Part shown: positions 7,515-15,194 of the stretch, in pieces
Layout of the letters: each line of letters begins with the position of its first letter
Numbering within the stretch: the stretch's first letter is position 1
Source of the DNA: Streptomyces mesophilus
GTDB taxonomy: Bacteria > Actinomycetota > Actinomycetes > Streptomycetales > Streptomycetaceae
Direction: 5' to 3'
NCBI RefSeq assembly: GCF_011044995.1
Contig: NZ_JAAKZW010000008.1
Coordinates: 1-64,000, forward strand
Length of the DNA stretch: 64,000 bases
Notes under the pieces: generated by a model
Database searches by the model: none
What the model saw: the letters and a program-made list of their open reading frames with translations, nothing else
Told to the model about the DNA's origin: nothing
Program-made: the position numbers and the translations under genes

Positions 7515-7961
7515 ATGCTTGCCGAGACCATCTGTTCCGCCGTGTCCGCGGCAGGCCTGGGCATCGCCGCGATCACCGCGTATCGCAAGCGATTCCTGGC
7601 CGCGACCAGGATCGCCGCCTACTCGCTCGTTCCGGTGGGGCTCGTGATGACGGGCGTGGTCGAGTGGGTCTCCGACCTGGTCTTCAAGCCGTCCACTTGG
7701 ATCGGTGTCGGCATTCTGGGTCTGTCGTGGGTCCTGTTCATGACCAGCCGCGCCGTCGAACGGCGTACGGGAGTGGGCGGGCGCAAGGAGCGCAAGGCCG
7801 CGAAGGCGAGCGGTCGCGAGGCGGCGGTCGAGCCCAGGGCCTCGGCCCCTTCGCTCGGCGCCGGGCGCACCGGCGCCCAGCCGGCGACCCGCCCGAAGTC
7901 GACCGCGCCGGCCGAGGATTTCAGCGACATCGAAGCGATCCTCAAGAAGCACGGCATCTGA
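7515..7961 (+). CDS. Membrane protein with cytoplasmic charged tail, 148 aa
   Basis: No family recognised. The N-terminal 80 residues contain two or three hydrophobic segments (about 8-21, 33-55 and 62-77). A basic Ala/Lys/Arg-rich linker follows, and a short acidic end reads AEDFSDIEAILKKHGI, which looks like a conserved docking helix. A strong ribosome binding site GGAGGG (7505-7510) precedes the ATG by 4 nt. It is divergent from the DsbA-like gene. Confidence 0.75.
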   Translation: MLAETICSAVSAAGLGIAAITAYRKRFLAATRIAAYSLVPVGLVMTGVVEWVSDLVFKPSTWIGVGILGLSWVLFMTSRAVERRTGVGGRKERKAAKASGREAAVEPRASAPSLGAGRTGAQPATRPKSTAPAEDFSDIEAILKKHGI

Positions 7962-8102
7962 CACAGGCGCGCGTCCGGCCCGCACGCCCCGCACCCGCGG
8001 TCACGGGTGCCCGCATAGGTATACGCGAATAAGCGAACTCCCCGCACGAAAGGGTGAGTTGAGGCCCACCGGGCCCCTTGGGTACGTCATCATCGCCCCG
8101 AG

Positions 8103-8282
8103 ATGAACACCACCCAGGGCGAGGCCCCCGCGCCCCCCACGAATCCGCCGACAGTCCCCGCTCCCGCCTCCGAACAGCGCGGCTGTCTCTTCGCCCTCTC
8201 CCAGCCACCGCTGATGATCTTCCTGGGCGTGATCGGCTGCCTGCTCCTTGCCGCGGCCATGCACGACCTGTTCCTGCTCTGA
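8103..8282 (+). CDS. Very small membrane protein, 59 aa
   Basis: A 59-codon frame beginning MNTTQGEAPAPP. A Pro/Ala-rich N-terminus is followed by GCLFALSQPPL and one hydrophobic helix (MIFLGVIGCLLLAAAMHDLFLL) that runs to the C-terminus. Codon third positions are strongly GC-biased, which supports coding. The ribosome binding site is weak. The stop codon lies inside a 25-bp element repeated at 8314-8338. Function unknown. Confidence 0.6.
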   Translation: MNTTQGEAPAPPTNPPTVPAPASEQRGCLFALSQPPLMIFLGVIGCLLLAAAMHDLFLL

Positions 8283-8338
8283 CGCGGGCACCCGGGAGGG
8301 CCGGCCTGTTCCGGCTCTGACGCCGGTACCCGGGAGGG
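8276..8338. repeat. Pair of 25-bp direct repeats at converging gene ends
   Basis: Positions 8276-8300 and 8314-8338 match at 23 of 25 bases. Both copies contain GCTCTGACGC and end in ACCCGGGAGGG. The first copy includes the stop codon of the 59-aa gene, and the second abuts the stop of the CGNR gene at 8339. It looks like a local duplication; no clear hairpin explains both copies. Confidence 0.7.
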
Positions 8339-8905
8339 TCAGCCCGCCGCTTCCTTGCGCCGGGCGCGGTAGGCGGCCACATGCAGCCGGTTCCCGCAGG
8401 TACGGCTGTCGCAGTAGCGCCGCGAGCGGTTACGGGACAGGTCCACGAAGGCCCGCCGGCAGTCCGGCGCCTCACAGCGCCTGAGGCGCTCCTGCTCGCC
8501 CGCGACCACGAAGAACGCCAGGGCCATCCCGCAGTCCGCCGCGAGGTGGTCCGCGACCGAGGCGCCGGGCGCGAAGTAATGCACATGCCAGTCGAAGTCG
8601 TCGTGGTCGGTCAGCTGCGGTGTGGTGCCGGCCGAGGCCACCAGCTCGTTGATCAGCGCCGCCGCCCGCGCAGCGTCCTTCGCCGCGAACACCTCGCAGA
8701 ACCGGTCGCGGATCCCCCGCACCGCCGAAAGATCCCGGTCGGTCAGCGCGCTCACGCCGCTGATGTTGTGCTCCCGCACGAAGTCCTCGAGATCGGCGAT
8801 CAGGGAAAGACCATCGACCCCGTCGGAGCCCTCTTCGTCGGGCGCCGTGTTCACGAGATCGACCACGGCGTCCAGCGCGCACCGGGTGTCGTGGGTGATC
8901 AGCAC
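8339..8905 (-). CDS. CGNR zinc-finger transcriptional regulator (ABATE domain)
   Basis: A 188-residue member of the actinobacterial ABATE/CGNR family. The N-terminal domain (ALDAVVDLVNT onwards) is the putative stress- or ligand-sensing ABATE fold. The C-terminus carries the CGNR zinc finger: RRCEAPDCRRAFVDLSR, then RRYCDSRTCGNRLHVAAYRARR, with four cysteines and the CGNR signature, expected to bind DNA. The GTG start was chosen because GGGAGC lies five bases upstream; an in-frame extension of 72 residues back to 9121 is repetitive and lacks a ribosome binding site. Regulatory target unknown. Confidence 0.85.
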   Translation of the reverse strand: MLITHDTRCALDAVVDLVNTAPDEEGSDGVDGLSLIADLEDFVREHNISGVSALTDRDLSAVRGIRDRFCEVFAAKDAARAAALINELVASAGTTPQLTDHDDFDWHVHYFAPGASVADHLAADCGMALAFFVVAGEQERLRRCEAPDCRRAFVDLSRNRSRRYCDSRTCGNRLHVAAYRARRKEAAG

Positions 8906-9171
8906 ATTCGCTCCCTGCGATGAAGGCCGGGCCGCTGCCCGCCGATTGCTGGCCGATGCTAGCGGCTGTCCCCGCGGCGAACCCCTGCCCGCCTGCCCAG
9001 GTCCGCTCCGGACATGCGCGGTGCCTGGATATGCGGTGCTTGTGCCAGGAAACAACGGCGCCGCCGCCGCGGAGGTTCCCGCGGCGACGACGCCGTTCAC
9101 TGCCTGTATGCGGTTGTCCATGCCCGGACCGTCTCCCCGAGTGGACGGCGCCGGGCTGCTCTCGGACTGGC

Positions 9172-9585
9172 TCAGCTCTCGGCCAGGATGTGCGAGAGCT
9201 CCGTATCCAGATCGAAGTGACGGTGTTCGGTGCCCGGGGGCACGGCGGCGTCGGTCCGCTTCAGGAACGACTCCAGGGCCCGCGCCGGGGCCTCGAGCAA
9301 TGCCTCTCCTTCCGGGGAGCTCAGGGCGATGCAGACGACGCCCTGACCGTGACTGCGGGACGGCCAGACACGGACATCACCGGTGCCGGTGGGCCGGTGC
9401 AGGCCCTCGGCGAGGAGATCGCGGGCGAAGACCCACTCGACGGTCTCCTCCGCTCCGGTGTGGAAGGTTGCGTGCACGGCGTAGGGATCGGCCGTGTCAT
9501 ACCGCAGTCCTGCGGGTACAGGCAGTGAGGACTCGCTCGACACAACGAGGCGCAGGTGCAGCTCGCAGCTGACCGTGGTGTTCAT
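9172..9585 (-). CDS. ssgB: Sporulation-specific cell division protein SsgB
   Basis: SsgB is the actinomycete-specific SALP protein that marks future septation sites in aerial hyphae and recruits FtsZ, itself positioned by SsgA. The 137-residue chain beginning MNTTVSCELHLRL and ending LDTELSHILAES is instantly recognisable as this nearly invariant protein, so the assignment is to the orthologue and not merely the family. The whole chain is a single whirly-like SALP domain, with no extension. Literature knowledge places its transcription under developmental and stress control (SigH in S. coelicolor). The 190-bp gap to the divergent PGPGW gene contains a small palindrome CCCTCTGAGGG at 9671-9681 that could be an operator (inference). 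Confidence 0.97.
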   Translation of the reverse strand: MNTTVSCELHLRLVVSSESSLPVPAGLRYDTADPYAVHATFHTGAEETVEWVFARDLLAEGLHRPTGTGDVRVWPSRSHGQGVVCIALSSPEGEALLEAPARALESFLKRTDAAVPPGTEHRHFDLDTELSHILAES

Positions 9586-9762
9586 AAGCGCCAGGGCCTT
9601 TCGCTCAGTGTGCGCTCGGGGATTCGCACGTCGGCGAAATCGACATGCCACCTACGGTGCCGTTGTAAACCCCTCTGAGGGATTTGAGTCGGTTTTGGTA
9701 GCTCGTACAGCGGAGTCCCGGTTCGAGTGATAGAGCCATTCCGGTGAACGGTTTCTGTCCGG

Positions 9763-9768
9763 TAATGT
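9763..9768 (+). promoter_or_regulatory. -10 box for the PGPGW membrane protein gene
   Basis: TAATGT ends 8 nt before the ATG at 9777, suggesting a leaderless or near-leaderless transcript. It lies in the divergent gap shared with ssgB. Confidence 0.4.
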
Positions 9769-9776
9769 TTGGCGGC

Positions 9777-10250
9777 ATGAATACGGGGAGTAACGACCAG
9801 GGCGAAGCCGTCGGCGCAGCGGCGCAGAAGGACGGCGAAAACGAGGTACACGAGGTACTGGGGACGACCGTGACCGAGGAGGGGCTCGGGTCCAAGGCCC
9901 CCGCGTTCATCCAGGCACGCAGGTCGCTGCACCTCAGCTGGCAGGTCGGCGTCTTCGTCGTCGGCCTCGCCGTCGTGATCGCCGGCATCATCATGCTGCC
10001 GCTTCCGGGGCCCGGATGGGTCGTGATCTTCGGTGGCATGGCGATCTGGGCCACCGAGTTCGTCTGGGCCCAGCTGGTGATGCGCTGGACGAAGCGGAAG
10101 CTCACGGAGGCGGCGCAGCGCGCGCTCGACCCGAAGGTGCGGCGGCGCAACATCATCCTGACGAGCATCGGCCTGGTGGTCATCGGCGTGCTGCTCGGCA
10201 TCTACCTGTGGAAGTTCGGCTTCACCATGCCGTGGAAGATCGACGAGTGA
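9777..10250 (+). CDS. PGPGW-motif membrane protein (TIGR02611 type)
   Basis: A 157-residue integral membrane protein of the actinobacterial PGPGW family. An acidic N-terminus is followed by a hydrophobic hairpin containing the signature IMLPLPGPGWVVIFGG, a basic cytoplasmic stretch (MRWTKRKLTEAAQRALDPKVRRR), and a further hydrophobic segment (IILTSIGLVVIGVLLGIYLW). The role is unknown; it always sits next to ssgB in the streptomycete order I remember. Upstream in-frame GTG and ATG codons at 9744 and 9765 are alternative starts. It is followed by tRNA-Val(CAC). Confidence 0.85.
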   Translation: MNTGSNDQGEAVGAAAQKDGENEVHEVLGTTVTEEGLGSKAPAFIQARRSLHLSWQVGVFVVGLAVVIAGIIMLPLPGPGWVVIFGGMAIWATEFVWAQLVMRWTKRKLTEAAQRALDPKVRRRNIILTSIGLVVIGVLLGIYLWKFGFTMPWKIDE

Positions 10251-10312
10251 ACCGCTGACCGCGGGGGTGGTCCGGGGCGCCCCTGACGTGCGGTAAAGTT
10301 CTTCCTGCGCCC

Positions 10313-10384
10313 GGGCGATTAGCTCAGTGGGAGAGCGCTTCGTTCACACCGAAGAGGTCACTGGTTCGAACCCAGTATCGCCCA
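10313..10384 (+). tRNA. tRNA-Val (CAC), copy 1
   Basis: Cloverleaf with acceptor GGGCGAT/ATCGCCC, anticodon arm CTTCG-TTCACAC-CGAAG (anticodon CAC) and T-loop GGTTCGAACCC. Encoded CC follows discriminator A. It decodes GUG. It is identical to the copy at 13559. A hairpin terminator lies directly downstream. Confidence 0.97.
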
Positions 10385-10390
10385 CCCGGA

Positions 10391-10429
10391 CAAGAGGTCC
10401 GCGAGATTCCGTATCTCGCGGACTTCTTG
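10391..10429 (+). terminator. Terminator of tRNA-Val (CAC) copy 1
   Basis: GTCCGCGAGAT (10397-10407) pairs with ATCTCGCGGAC (10413-10423), and the outer CAAGA/TCTTG extends the stem after an internal mismatch. It begins 6 nt beyond the tRNA. Confidence 0.75.
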
Positions 10430-10494
10430 CATTTCAGGGGTATTTGGCCTTTGGGAGTTGGCGGTTGGCGCTATTCGGGCAAATAGCTCCGCGG

Positions 10495-12972
10495 TCACTG
10501 CATACGGCCCACAAGTTCCCGTAGACGGCGGGCATTTCGCAGGCGTTGTTCGTACGTCGCGCCGAGGGTGAGGAGCAGCATTCCCGCCGCGGCCGGCGGC
10601 AGCCAGCGGGGGAGTGCGCCGACCACCTGCACGACGTACGGGGCGAGTTCGTGCAGGGCCACCAGGGCGAGCGTGAGGCCGCCGAGGGCGAGTGGGGCCT
10701 GCAGCCGGTGGCGCGCGCCGAGCAGCGTGACGAGCAGGGCCGCCGAGCCGAGCAGCAGCGGGCGCAGCCAGTGCGGATCGCCCCAGGCCGCGGCGAGGCT
10801 GGGCAGCAGCGTCACCGCGAGGCCGGGCCCGTACGCCGTCCAGGACGAGACCTCGGTGTCACGGCGGCGGCGCAGGAGTCCGATGACGAGGGCCGGGACG
10901 GTCACCGGCAGGGTGTACGCCTCGGGGGTGGTGATGTCCGAGGCGGCCAGGCGGACCCATGTGGCGAGCAGGAAGAGGGCGCCCGCGAGGTACGCCGCGG
11001 CAGGGCGGCGGTCGGCGCGCAGGGCTGTGGCCGAGGCGATGACGCCGGCCAGGGCGAGCGTCAGGGACAGGGCGGGCGCATCCGTCGAGGCGAGGCCGAG
11101 GGTGAGCGCGGCAGCGCCTGCGCCGGCGAGCTCCACGGGCAGCGCGTACGGCTCGGTGCGCAGACGGGCGCCGAGCAGTGCGGTTGCCGCGGGGACGGCC
11201 AGGAGGACGAACGCGGCCTGGTGGGCGGGCAGTTCACCGGCGGACGCGAGGGCCAGGGCCAGGCCCGTGGCGGCGGCGACGGCCGTGACGGCGAGCGTGG
11301 ACTGTGCCACGCCGTGCGGGTGCAGGGCCGTGGCGGCGATCGTGAGCGTCAGGAGGAGGCCGAGCGTGGTGAACGTGGCCGCTTCGGTCGCCAGGGCGAG
11401 CAGGGCCGCAGTCAGGGCGGAGGCGTAGAAGCAGACCAGGGCCGTGGCGGCGAGGGCGCGGCCGGGTGCGGCCGCTGTCGATGGCTGCGGCGCCTTGTCG
11501 GCTGCCGGCTCGTGCGCCTCCTCAGGAAGCAGTGCACGGGCCGCGAGGAGCGCCGCGGTCAGGGCGAGTGCCGCCAGCGTGAGGTGTGCGGTGAGCCCCG
11601 CCGCGTGGGGGAGGCGGAGCGACAGGGGCAGCGTGGCGAGCCCGGCCCACAGGGCCACTGCGGCGCCGACGGCGGCCGGGGTGCGCCAGGTGCGGCCCTC
11701 GCCCCCGCGATACGCGGCCCCGAGCACGGCCGCGACGATCAGCAGCGCGGCGGCCACGGCGAGACCGTCGGCCCCCGCCACCGCCTCACGGTGCGTGGCG
11801 CCCTGCCACACCTCGCCGAGCTGCCGCGCCGGGCCGAGCACCGAAGCGCCGAGCGCCGGCACGGTCCAGGCGAGGACCAGGACATGGACGAGGGCGCAGC
11901 TCGCGGCGAGGCCCCGCCGTACCGGCCGCGGCAGTGCGCTGCGTACGAGCGTCAATAGGGCCGCCGCGCACAGCAGTTCAGCAACGACCGCCCACTCGCC
12001 GGGCAGGAGTGTGCGCAGCACGCCGCCGGTCGCGATGAGGACGGCGAGGGCGGCGACCGCCGCCGCGCCGGTCGCGAGTTCGGTGCGCGGGGAGCGCCAG
12101 GCGGCGTGGAGGGCGATCGCGGCGGCGAACAGCAGGTGGCCGGCGGCCTCGGCGGCGGCTGCGGGCGACGCGGCGTCCAGGATCAGTCCCGTGGCCGTGA
12201 GCAGGCCGAACACACCCACCGCCGCGGCACCCGCACCGGCCGTCACCCGCGCCGGCACACGCGTGAGATACAGCGCGGCCGTCGTGGACGCGGCCGAGGT
12301 GACGAGCAGGGCGGCGCTGAGCAGGTGCGGACCCGCATCCGACGACGCCCACCAGAGCAGCAGCGGAAGTTGGGCGGCGGCCACTCCCGCCGGAAGCGGC
12401 AGATGCAGATTCCGTACGAGCAGGCCGTAAGCCGTCCACAGCGCGGCGAGTGCGGCGCACGCGGCGGCCGCGTAGGCGAGCGGGTCGGTGTCCGGCAGGG
12501 CGGCGGCGTGCAGGGCGTACGCGTCGAGGACCGTCAGGAGCAGGCCGACCGCCGCGATCGCCTCGGCCGTCGCGGACAGGCCGCGGCGCAGGAGGAACGC
12601 GGGCAGCGCCAGCGCGCCCAGGGTGATCGTGCCGAGTACCGCACTGCGCCCGCCGATGCCCATGGAGCCCCAGCTCACGAGGGTGAAGGCGATCGCCGCG
12701 ATGGCCAGCAGGATGCCGCCCAGGGTCAGCAGGACGTTCTGCACACCAGGGGCAGCGGTCTCGCGCGGAGCGTGCGGACCCGCGGTCCCGGGCCTTGCGT
12801 CCGGGCCCGTCGTGGCAGGCGTGCGCGCAGGCCAGGCCGGTGGCGCGCTCTGCTGCAGGACGCTGACCAGCCAGGCCCTGCGGGCCAGCAACTGGGCGCG
12901 GCGGGCGTCCAGTCGGGCGAGTTCGACGTCGAGGATGCGCAGTTCCTCGGCCGGCGGCGGAATGCTCGTCAT
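10495..12972 (-). CDS. Very large polytopic membrane protein, 825 aa
   Basis: An Ala/Leu-rich integral membrane protein with some two dozen predicted hydrophobic segments from about residue 75 to the C-terminus. The only soluble part is the N-terminus, a predicted coiled coil (EELRILDVELARLDARRAQLLARRAWLVSVLQQ region) followed by a Pro/Ala-rich linker. This architecture recurs in Streptomyces as SCO7629-type or DUF2157-like proteins without known function. No transporter motif or catalytic signature is visible. The ATG at 12972 starts just before the coiled coil; another ATG eight codons upstream is possible, and neither has a good ribosome binding site. It lies, with the SRPBCC gene, between two identical tRNA-Val genes. 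Confidence 0.8.
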   Translation of the reverse strand: MTSIPPPAEELRILDVELARLDARRAQLLARRAWLVSVLQQSAPPAWPARTPATTGPDARPGTAGPHAPRETAAPGVQNVLLTLGGILLAIAAIAFTLVSWGSMGIGGRSAVLGTITLGALALPAFLLRRGLSATAEAIAAVGLLLTVLDAYALHAAALPDTDPLAYAAAACAALAALWTAYGLLVRNLHLPLPAGVAAAQLPLLLWWASSDAGPHLLSAALLVTSAASTTAALYLTRVPARVTAGAGAAAVGVFGLLTATGLILDAASPAAAAEAAGHLLFAAAIALHAAWRSPRTELATGAAAVAALAVLIATGGVLRTLLPGEWAVVAELLCAAALLTLVRSALPRPVRRGLAASCALVHVLVLAWTVPALGASVLGPARQLGEVWQGATHREAVAGADGLAVAAALLIVAAVLGAAYRGGEGRTWRTPAAVGAAVALWAGLATLPLSLRLPHAAGLTAHLTLAALALTAALLAARALLPEEAHEPAADKAPQPSTAAAPGRALAATALVCFYASALTAALLALATEAATFTTLGLLLTLTIAATALHPHGVAQSTLAVTAVAAATGLALALASAGELPAHQAAFVLLAVPAATALLGARLRTEPYALPVELAGAGAAALTLGLASTDAPALSLTLALAGVIASATALRADRRPAAAYLAGALFLLATWVRLAASDITTPEAYTLPVTVPALVIGLLRRRRDTEVSSWTAYGPGLAVTLLPSLAAAWGDPHWLRPLLLGSAALLVTLLGARHRLQAPLALGGLTLALVALHELAPYVVQVVGALPRWLPPAAAGMLLLTLGATYEQRLRNARRLRELVGRMQ

Positions 12973-13060
12973 GGCACGGAGTGTGGCCCGGGTCATACGG
13001 CCGCGGATGCGCTCATGTACTCATCTCCCGCTGAGTACGTCCCGGGGCGACACTGGAGCC

Positions 13061-13507
13061 ATGGACTGGACCCACTACCGCTTCCGCAGTGTCTGGGACG
13101 TGCCGGCGGCGCCGGACGCGGTGTTCCGGGTGCTCGAGGAGGTGGAGGCGTACCCCTCCTGGTGGCGCGAGATCCGCGAGACGATCCGGCACGACGAGGA
13201 CACCGGGGTGGTGCGGATCCGGTCCTTCCTGCCGTACGAGCTGCTCGTCACCGTCCGCTCCGCACGGCGCGATCCCGAGGCCGGGGTGCTCGAAGTGGCG
13301 GCGAGCGGGGACCTGCAGGGGTGGGCCCGGTGGACCGTCTCCTCGTACAACGGCGGCTCGCGTGCGGTGTACGAGCAGGAAGTGCGGGTGCAGCGGGGGC
13401 TGATGCGGCGGTTCGCCGTGCCGGGGCGGCCGGTGTTCCTGCTCAACCACGCGCTGATGATGCGCAACGGGAGGCGCGGCCTGGTCGGATACCTGGCTCC
13501 GCGGTGA
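13061..13507 (+). CDS. SRPBCC (START-like) domain protein
   Basis: A 148-residue polyketide-cyclase/START-type hydrophobic-ligand-binding fold. It opens with the family pattern YRFRSVWDVPAAPDAVFRVLEEVEAYPSWWREI and continues with alternating strands (RIRSFLPYELLVTVRSARRD, LEVAASGDLQGWARWTV) and a C-terminal helix (FLLNHALMMRNGRRGLVGYL). No catalytic residues can be proposed. CTGGAG just upstream of the ATG is its ribosome binding site. It is divergent from the large membrane protein gene across 88 bp. Confidence 0.85.
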   Translation: MDWTHYRFRSVWDVPAAPDAVFRVLEEVEAYPSWWREIRETIRHDEDTGVVRIRSFLPYELLVTVRSARRDPEAGVLEVAASGDLQGWARWTVSSYNGGSRAVYEQEVRVQRGLMRRFAVPGRPVFLLNHALMMRNGRRGLVGYLAPR

Positions 13508-13515
13508 GAACGGGT

Positions 13516-13545
13516 TTGAACCGGGGCCGTCCCGACCTGTATGGT
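13516..13545 (+). promoter_or_regulatory. Promoter of tRNA-Val (CAC) copy 2
   Basis: TTGAAC (13516-13521), an 18-bp spacer and TATGGT (13540-13545), 13 nt before the mature tRNA 5' end. It gives a short precursor leader. Confidence 0.6.
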
Positions 13546-13558
13546 TCAGTGCGTTCCC

Positions 13559-13630
13559 GGGCGATTAGCTCAGTGGGAGAGCGCTTCGTTCACACCGAAG
13601 AGGTCACTGGTTCGAACCCAGTATCGCCCA
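13559..13630 (+). tRNA. tRNA-Val (CAC), copy 2
   Basis: Identical over its full length to the tRNA at 10313, with anticodon CAC. It is followed by the only classical U-tract terminator in the window. Confidence 0.97.
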
Positions 13631-13642
13631 CCCGGAAGAAGG

Positions 13643-13671
13643 CCGGTCCGTCGTCGACGGACCGGTTTTTT
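13643..13671 (+). terminator. Rho-independent terminator of tRNA-Val copy 2
   Basis: A CCGGTCCGTC/GACGGACCGG stem followed directly by TTTTTT (13666-13671). The next gene is on the opposite strand and ends 12 nt beyond. Confidence 0.9.
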
Positions 13672-13682
13672 CGTGTACGGGA

Positions 13683-14408
13683 TCAAGCCGCGGCGGGCAG
13701 CTCCGGGCGGAGCGGCCAGGCCGGGTCCACCACTTCCACCGTGCCGCTGCGGGCGAACCAGGCCTGAAGGCCCCGGGCCTGGCCCGCGTGCCACACCGCC
13801 TGCAGCGAGTGCAGCTCGGCCGGGTTGAGGCGTTCGAGACGGGCTGCGAAACGGCGGCCTATCGCGCGGATGACATCCAGGGAAGCCCGGGCGTCGGCGG
13901 CCGCGTCGTGTGCGCCCGTCAGCTCCACCTCGTAGTGCTCGCACAGATCGGTCAGCGTGCGACGGCCCTTGCGGTAGCGGTCCAGGTGCTTGTCGAGGAC
14001 GCGCGGGTCGAGCACGCACAGCGGGTGGTTCTCCAGGTAGCGGCCGAGCGACGACGCGCGGTGGCGGCGTAACTCGCGGTCCAGGAGCGTGAGATCGAAC
14101 GGCGCGTTCATCACCACCAAGGGCCGTCCCGAGGCGTTGAGTTCGGCCAGCTCGCGGGCTATCTCCTCCATGACGGGGGAGGGCCAGCGGCCGTTGCGCT
14201 GCAGATGGTCGTCGGTCAGACCATGGACTTCCGTGGCGCCCGCGGGCACCGGTACACCCGGGTTGACCAGCCAGCGGATCGTCCGCGCCCGGGCGCCCGC
14301 CGAGTCCTGGACGACGATCGCGGCGGACACAATGCGGTCGCTTTCCACGTCCACGCCCGTGGTTTCGGTGTCGAAGGCGGCCAGGGGTCCCTCGTACCAG
14401 CACGTCAT
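13683..14408 (-). CDS. DnaQ-like 3'-5' exonuclease (DEDDh) with a TTA codon
   Basis: A 241-residue exonuclease of the DNA polymerase III epsilon/RNase T superfamily. Motifs: ExoI LAAFDTETTGVD (D13, E15), ExoII in VVMNAPFDLTLLDREL, and ExoIII DLCEHYEVELTGAHDAAADARA with the catalytic H and D. A C-terminal extension of about 60 residues has no known domain. It could trim DNA or RNA and is not the replicative proofreading subunit by sequence alone. Leu113 is encoded by TTA (14070-14072), which in Streptomyces makes translation depend on the developmental bldA tRNA. GGGAG upstream supports the ATG. Confidence 0.88.
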   Translation of the reverse strand: MTCWYEGPLAAFDTETTGVDVESDRIVSAAIVVQDSAGARARTIRWLVNPGVPVPAGATEVHGLTDDHLQRNGRWPSPVMEEIARELAELNASGRPLVVMNAPFDLTLLDRELRRHRASSLGRYLENHPLCVLDPRVLDKHLDRYRKGRRTLTDLCEHYEVELTGAHDAAADARASLDVIRAIGRRFAARLERLNPAELHSLQAVWHAGQARGLQAWFARSGTVEVVDPAWPLRPELPAAA

Positions 14409-14501
14409 AGTGATGCAACTCCCTGTTCACTCCTGGCAGATGATGCGCTACCCCTGCCCCGACCTGGTGATGCCCGGACCGTTTGCGGCGTATGCCGACC
14501 G

Positions 14502-14559
14502 GTCACAACACAAGTGACGGAAACGGCAGTTGACCGCCCGTCGCGGGAGAATCTTTACT
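14502..14559 (+). promoter_or_regulatory. Candidate promoter and operator of the DUF4365 pair
   Basis: TTGACC (14530-14535), an 18-bp spacer and TTTACT (14554-14559) form a plausible promoter. Just upstream lies the 17-nt palindrome GTCACAACACAAGTGAC (14502-14518), well placed for a regulator. The segment is markedly more AT-rich than its surroundings. It is a visual match only. Confidence 0.4.
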
Positions 14560-14627
14560 TTTCGATCACTCTGGCTTTCCACGCGGGAGCCGGAGGCACC
14601 GGCCCCACCCCGGAAGGCTCGTCGACC

Positions 14628-15194
14628 ATGGCGCTCGCGCAGCCCGAAAACAGTGGGCTGCTGCCCGAGCGGACTGCACCGCTGCGCGGCACCCTCGCCA
14701 CCACCGCCTGCATGGAGACGCTGCAGGTGGGATATCTGCACGCCGTCGCGGCCGCGGCGGGGTGCTCGCTGTCGCAGCCCTTTCCGGACAACGGGATCGA
14801 CTGGCACGTCAGTCACAGCGCGCCGGGGCATGCGATCGACGACGAGGTCACCATCAAGGTGCAGCTCAAGGCCACGTACCAGATCGCGCCCAACCCCCCG
14901 GGCTCCGCCTTCTCGTTCACGCTGGACAACGAGCATCTGGCGAAGCTGGCCCGCACCCCCGTCTCGGTGCACAAGATCCTGGTGGTGATGCTCGTGCCGC
15001 GCTCCCAGGAGGACTGGCTCAGAGCGAGCCATGACCGGCTAGATCTGCGGCACTGCTGCTACTGGGTCAACCTCGCCGGCCACCGGATCACCGGCCGGCG
15101 CCGGACCACCGTACGCATACCGACCACGCGGATATTCGACGACCGGGCGCTCTGCGAGATCATGACGCGGGTCGGAACGGGAGGCAGGCCGTGA
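14628..15194 (+). CDS. DUF4365 domain protein, putative PD-(D/E)xK-like nuclease
   Basis: A 188-residue protein whose central part matches the DUF4365 pattern: a helix (ETLQVGYLHAVAAAAG), then NGIDWHVSH with an invariant aspartate (D58), then the strand VTIKVQLKATYQ with Q79-x-K81. In the family this D...QxK arrangement is a variant restriction-endonuclease active site, so nuclease activity is a reasonable inference, unproven for this member. The C-terminal half (VHKILVVMLVP, CCYWVNLAGH, TRIFD) fits the rest of the domain. GGAAGG precedes the ATG. The stop codon overlaps the next gene by 4 bp, so the two are translated as a unit. Confidence 0.72.
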   Translation: MALAQPENSGLLPERTAPLRGTLATTACMETLQVGYLHAVAAAAGCSLSQPFPDNGIDWHVSHSAPGHAIDDEVTIKVQLKATYQIAPNPPGSAFSFTLDNEHLAKLARTPVSVHKILVVMLVPRSQEDWLRASHDRLDLRHCCYWVNLAGHRITGRRRTTVRIPTTRIFDDRALCEIMTRVGTGGRP

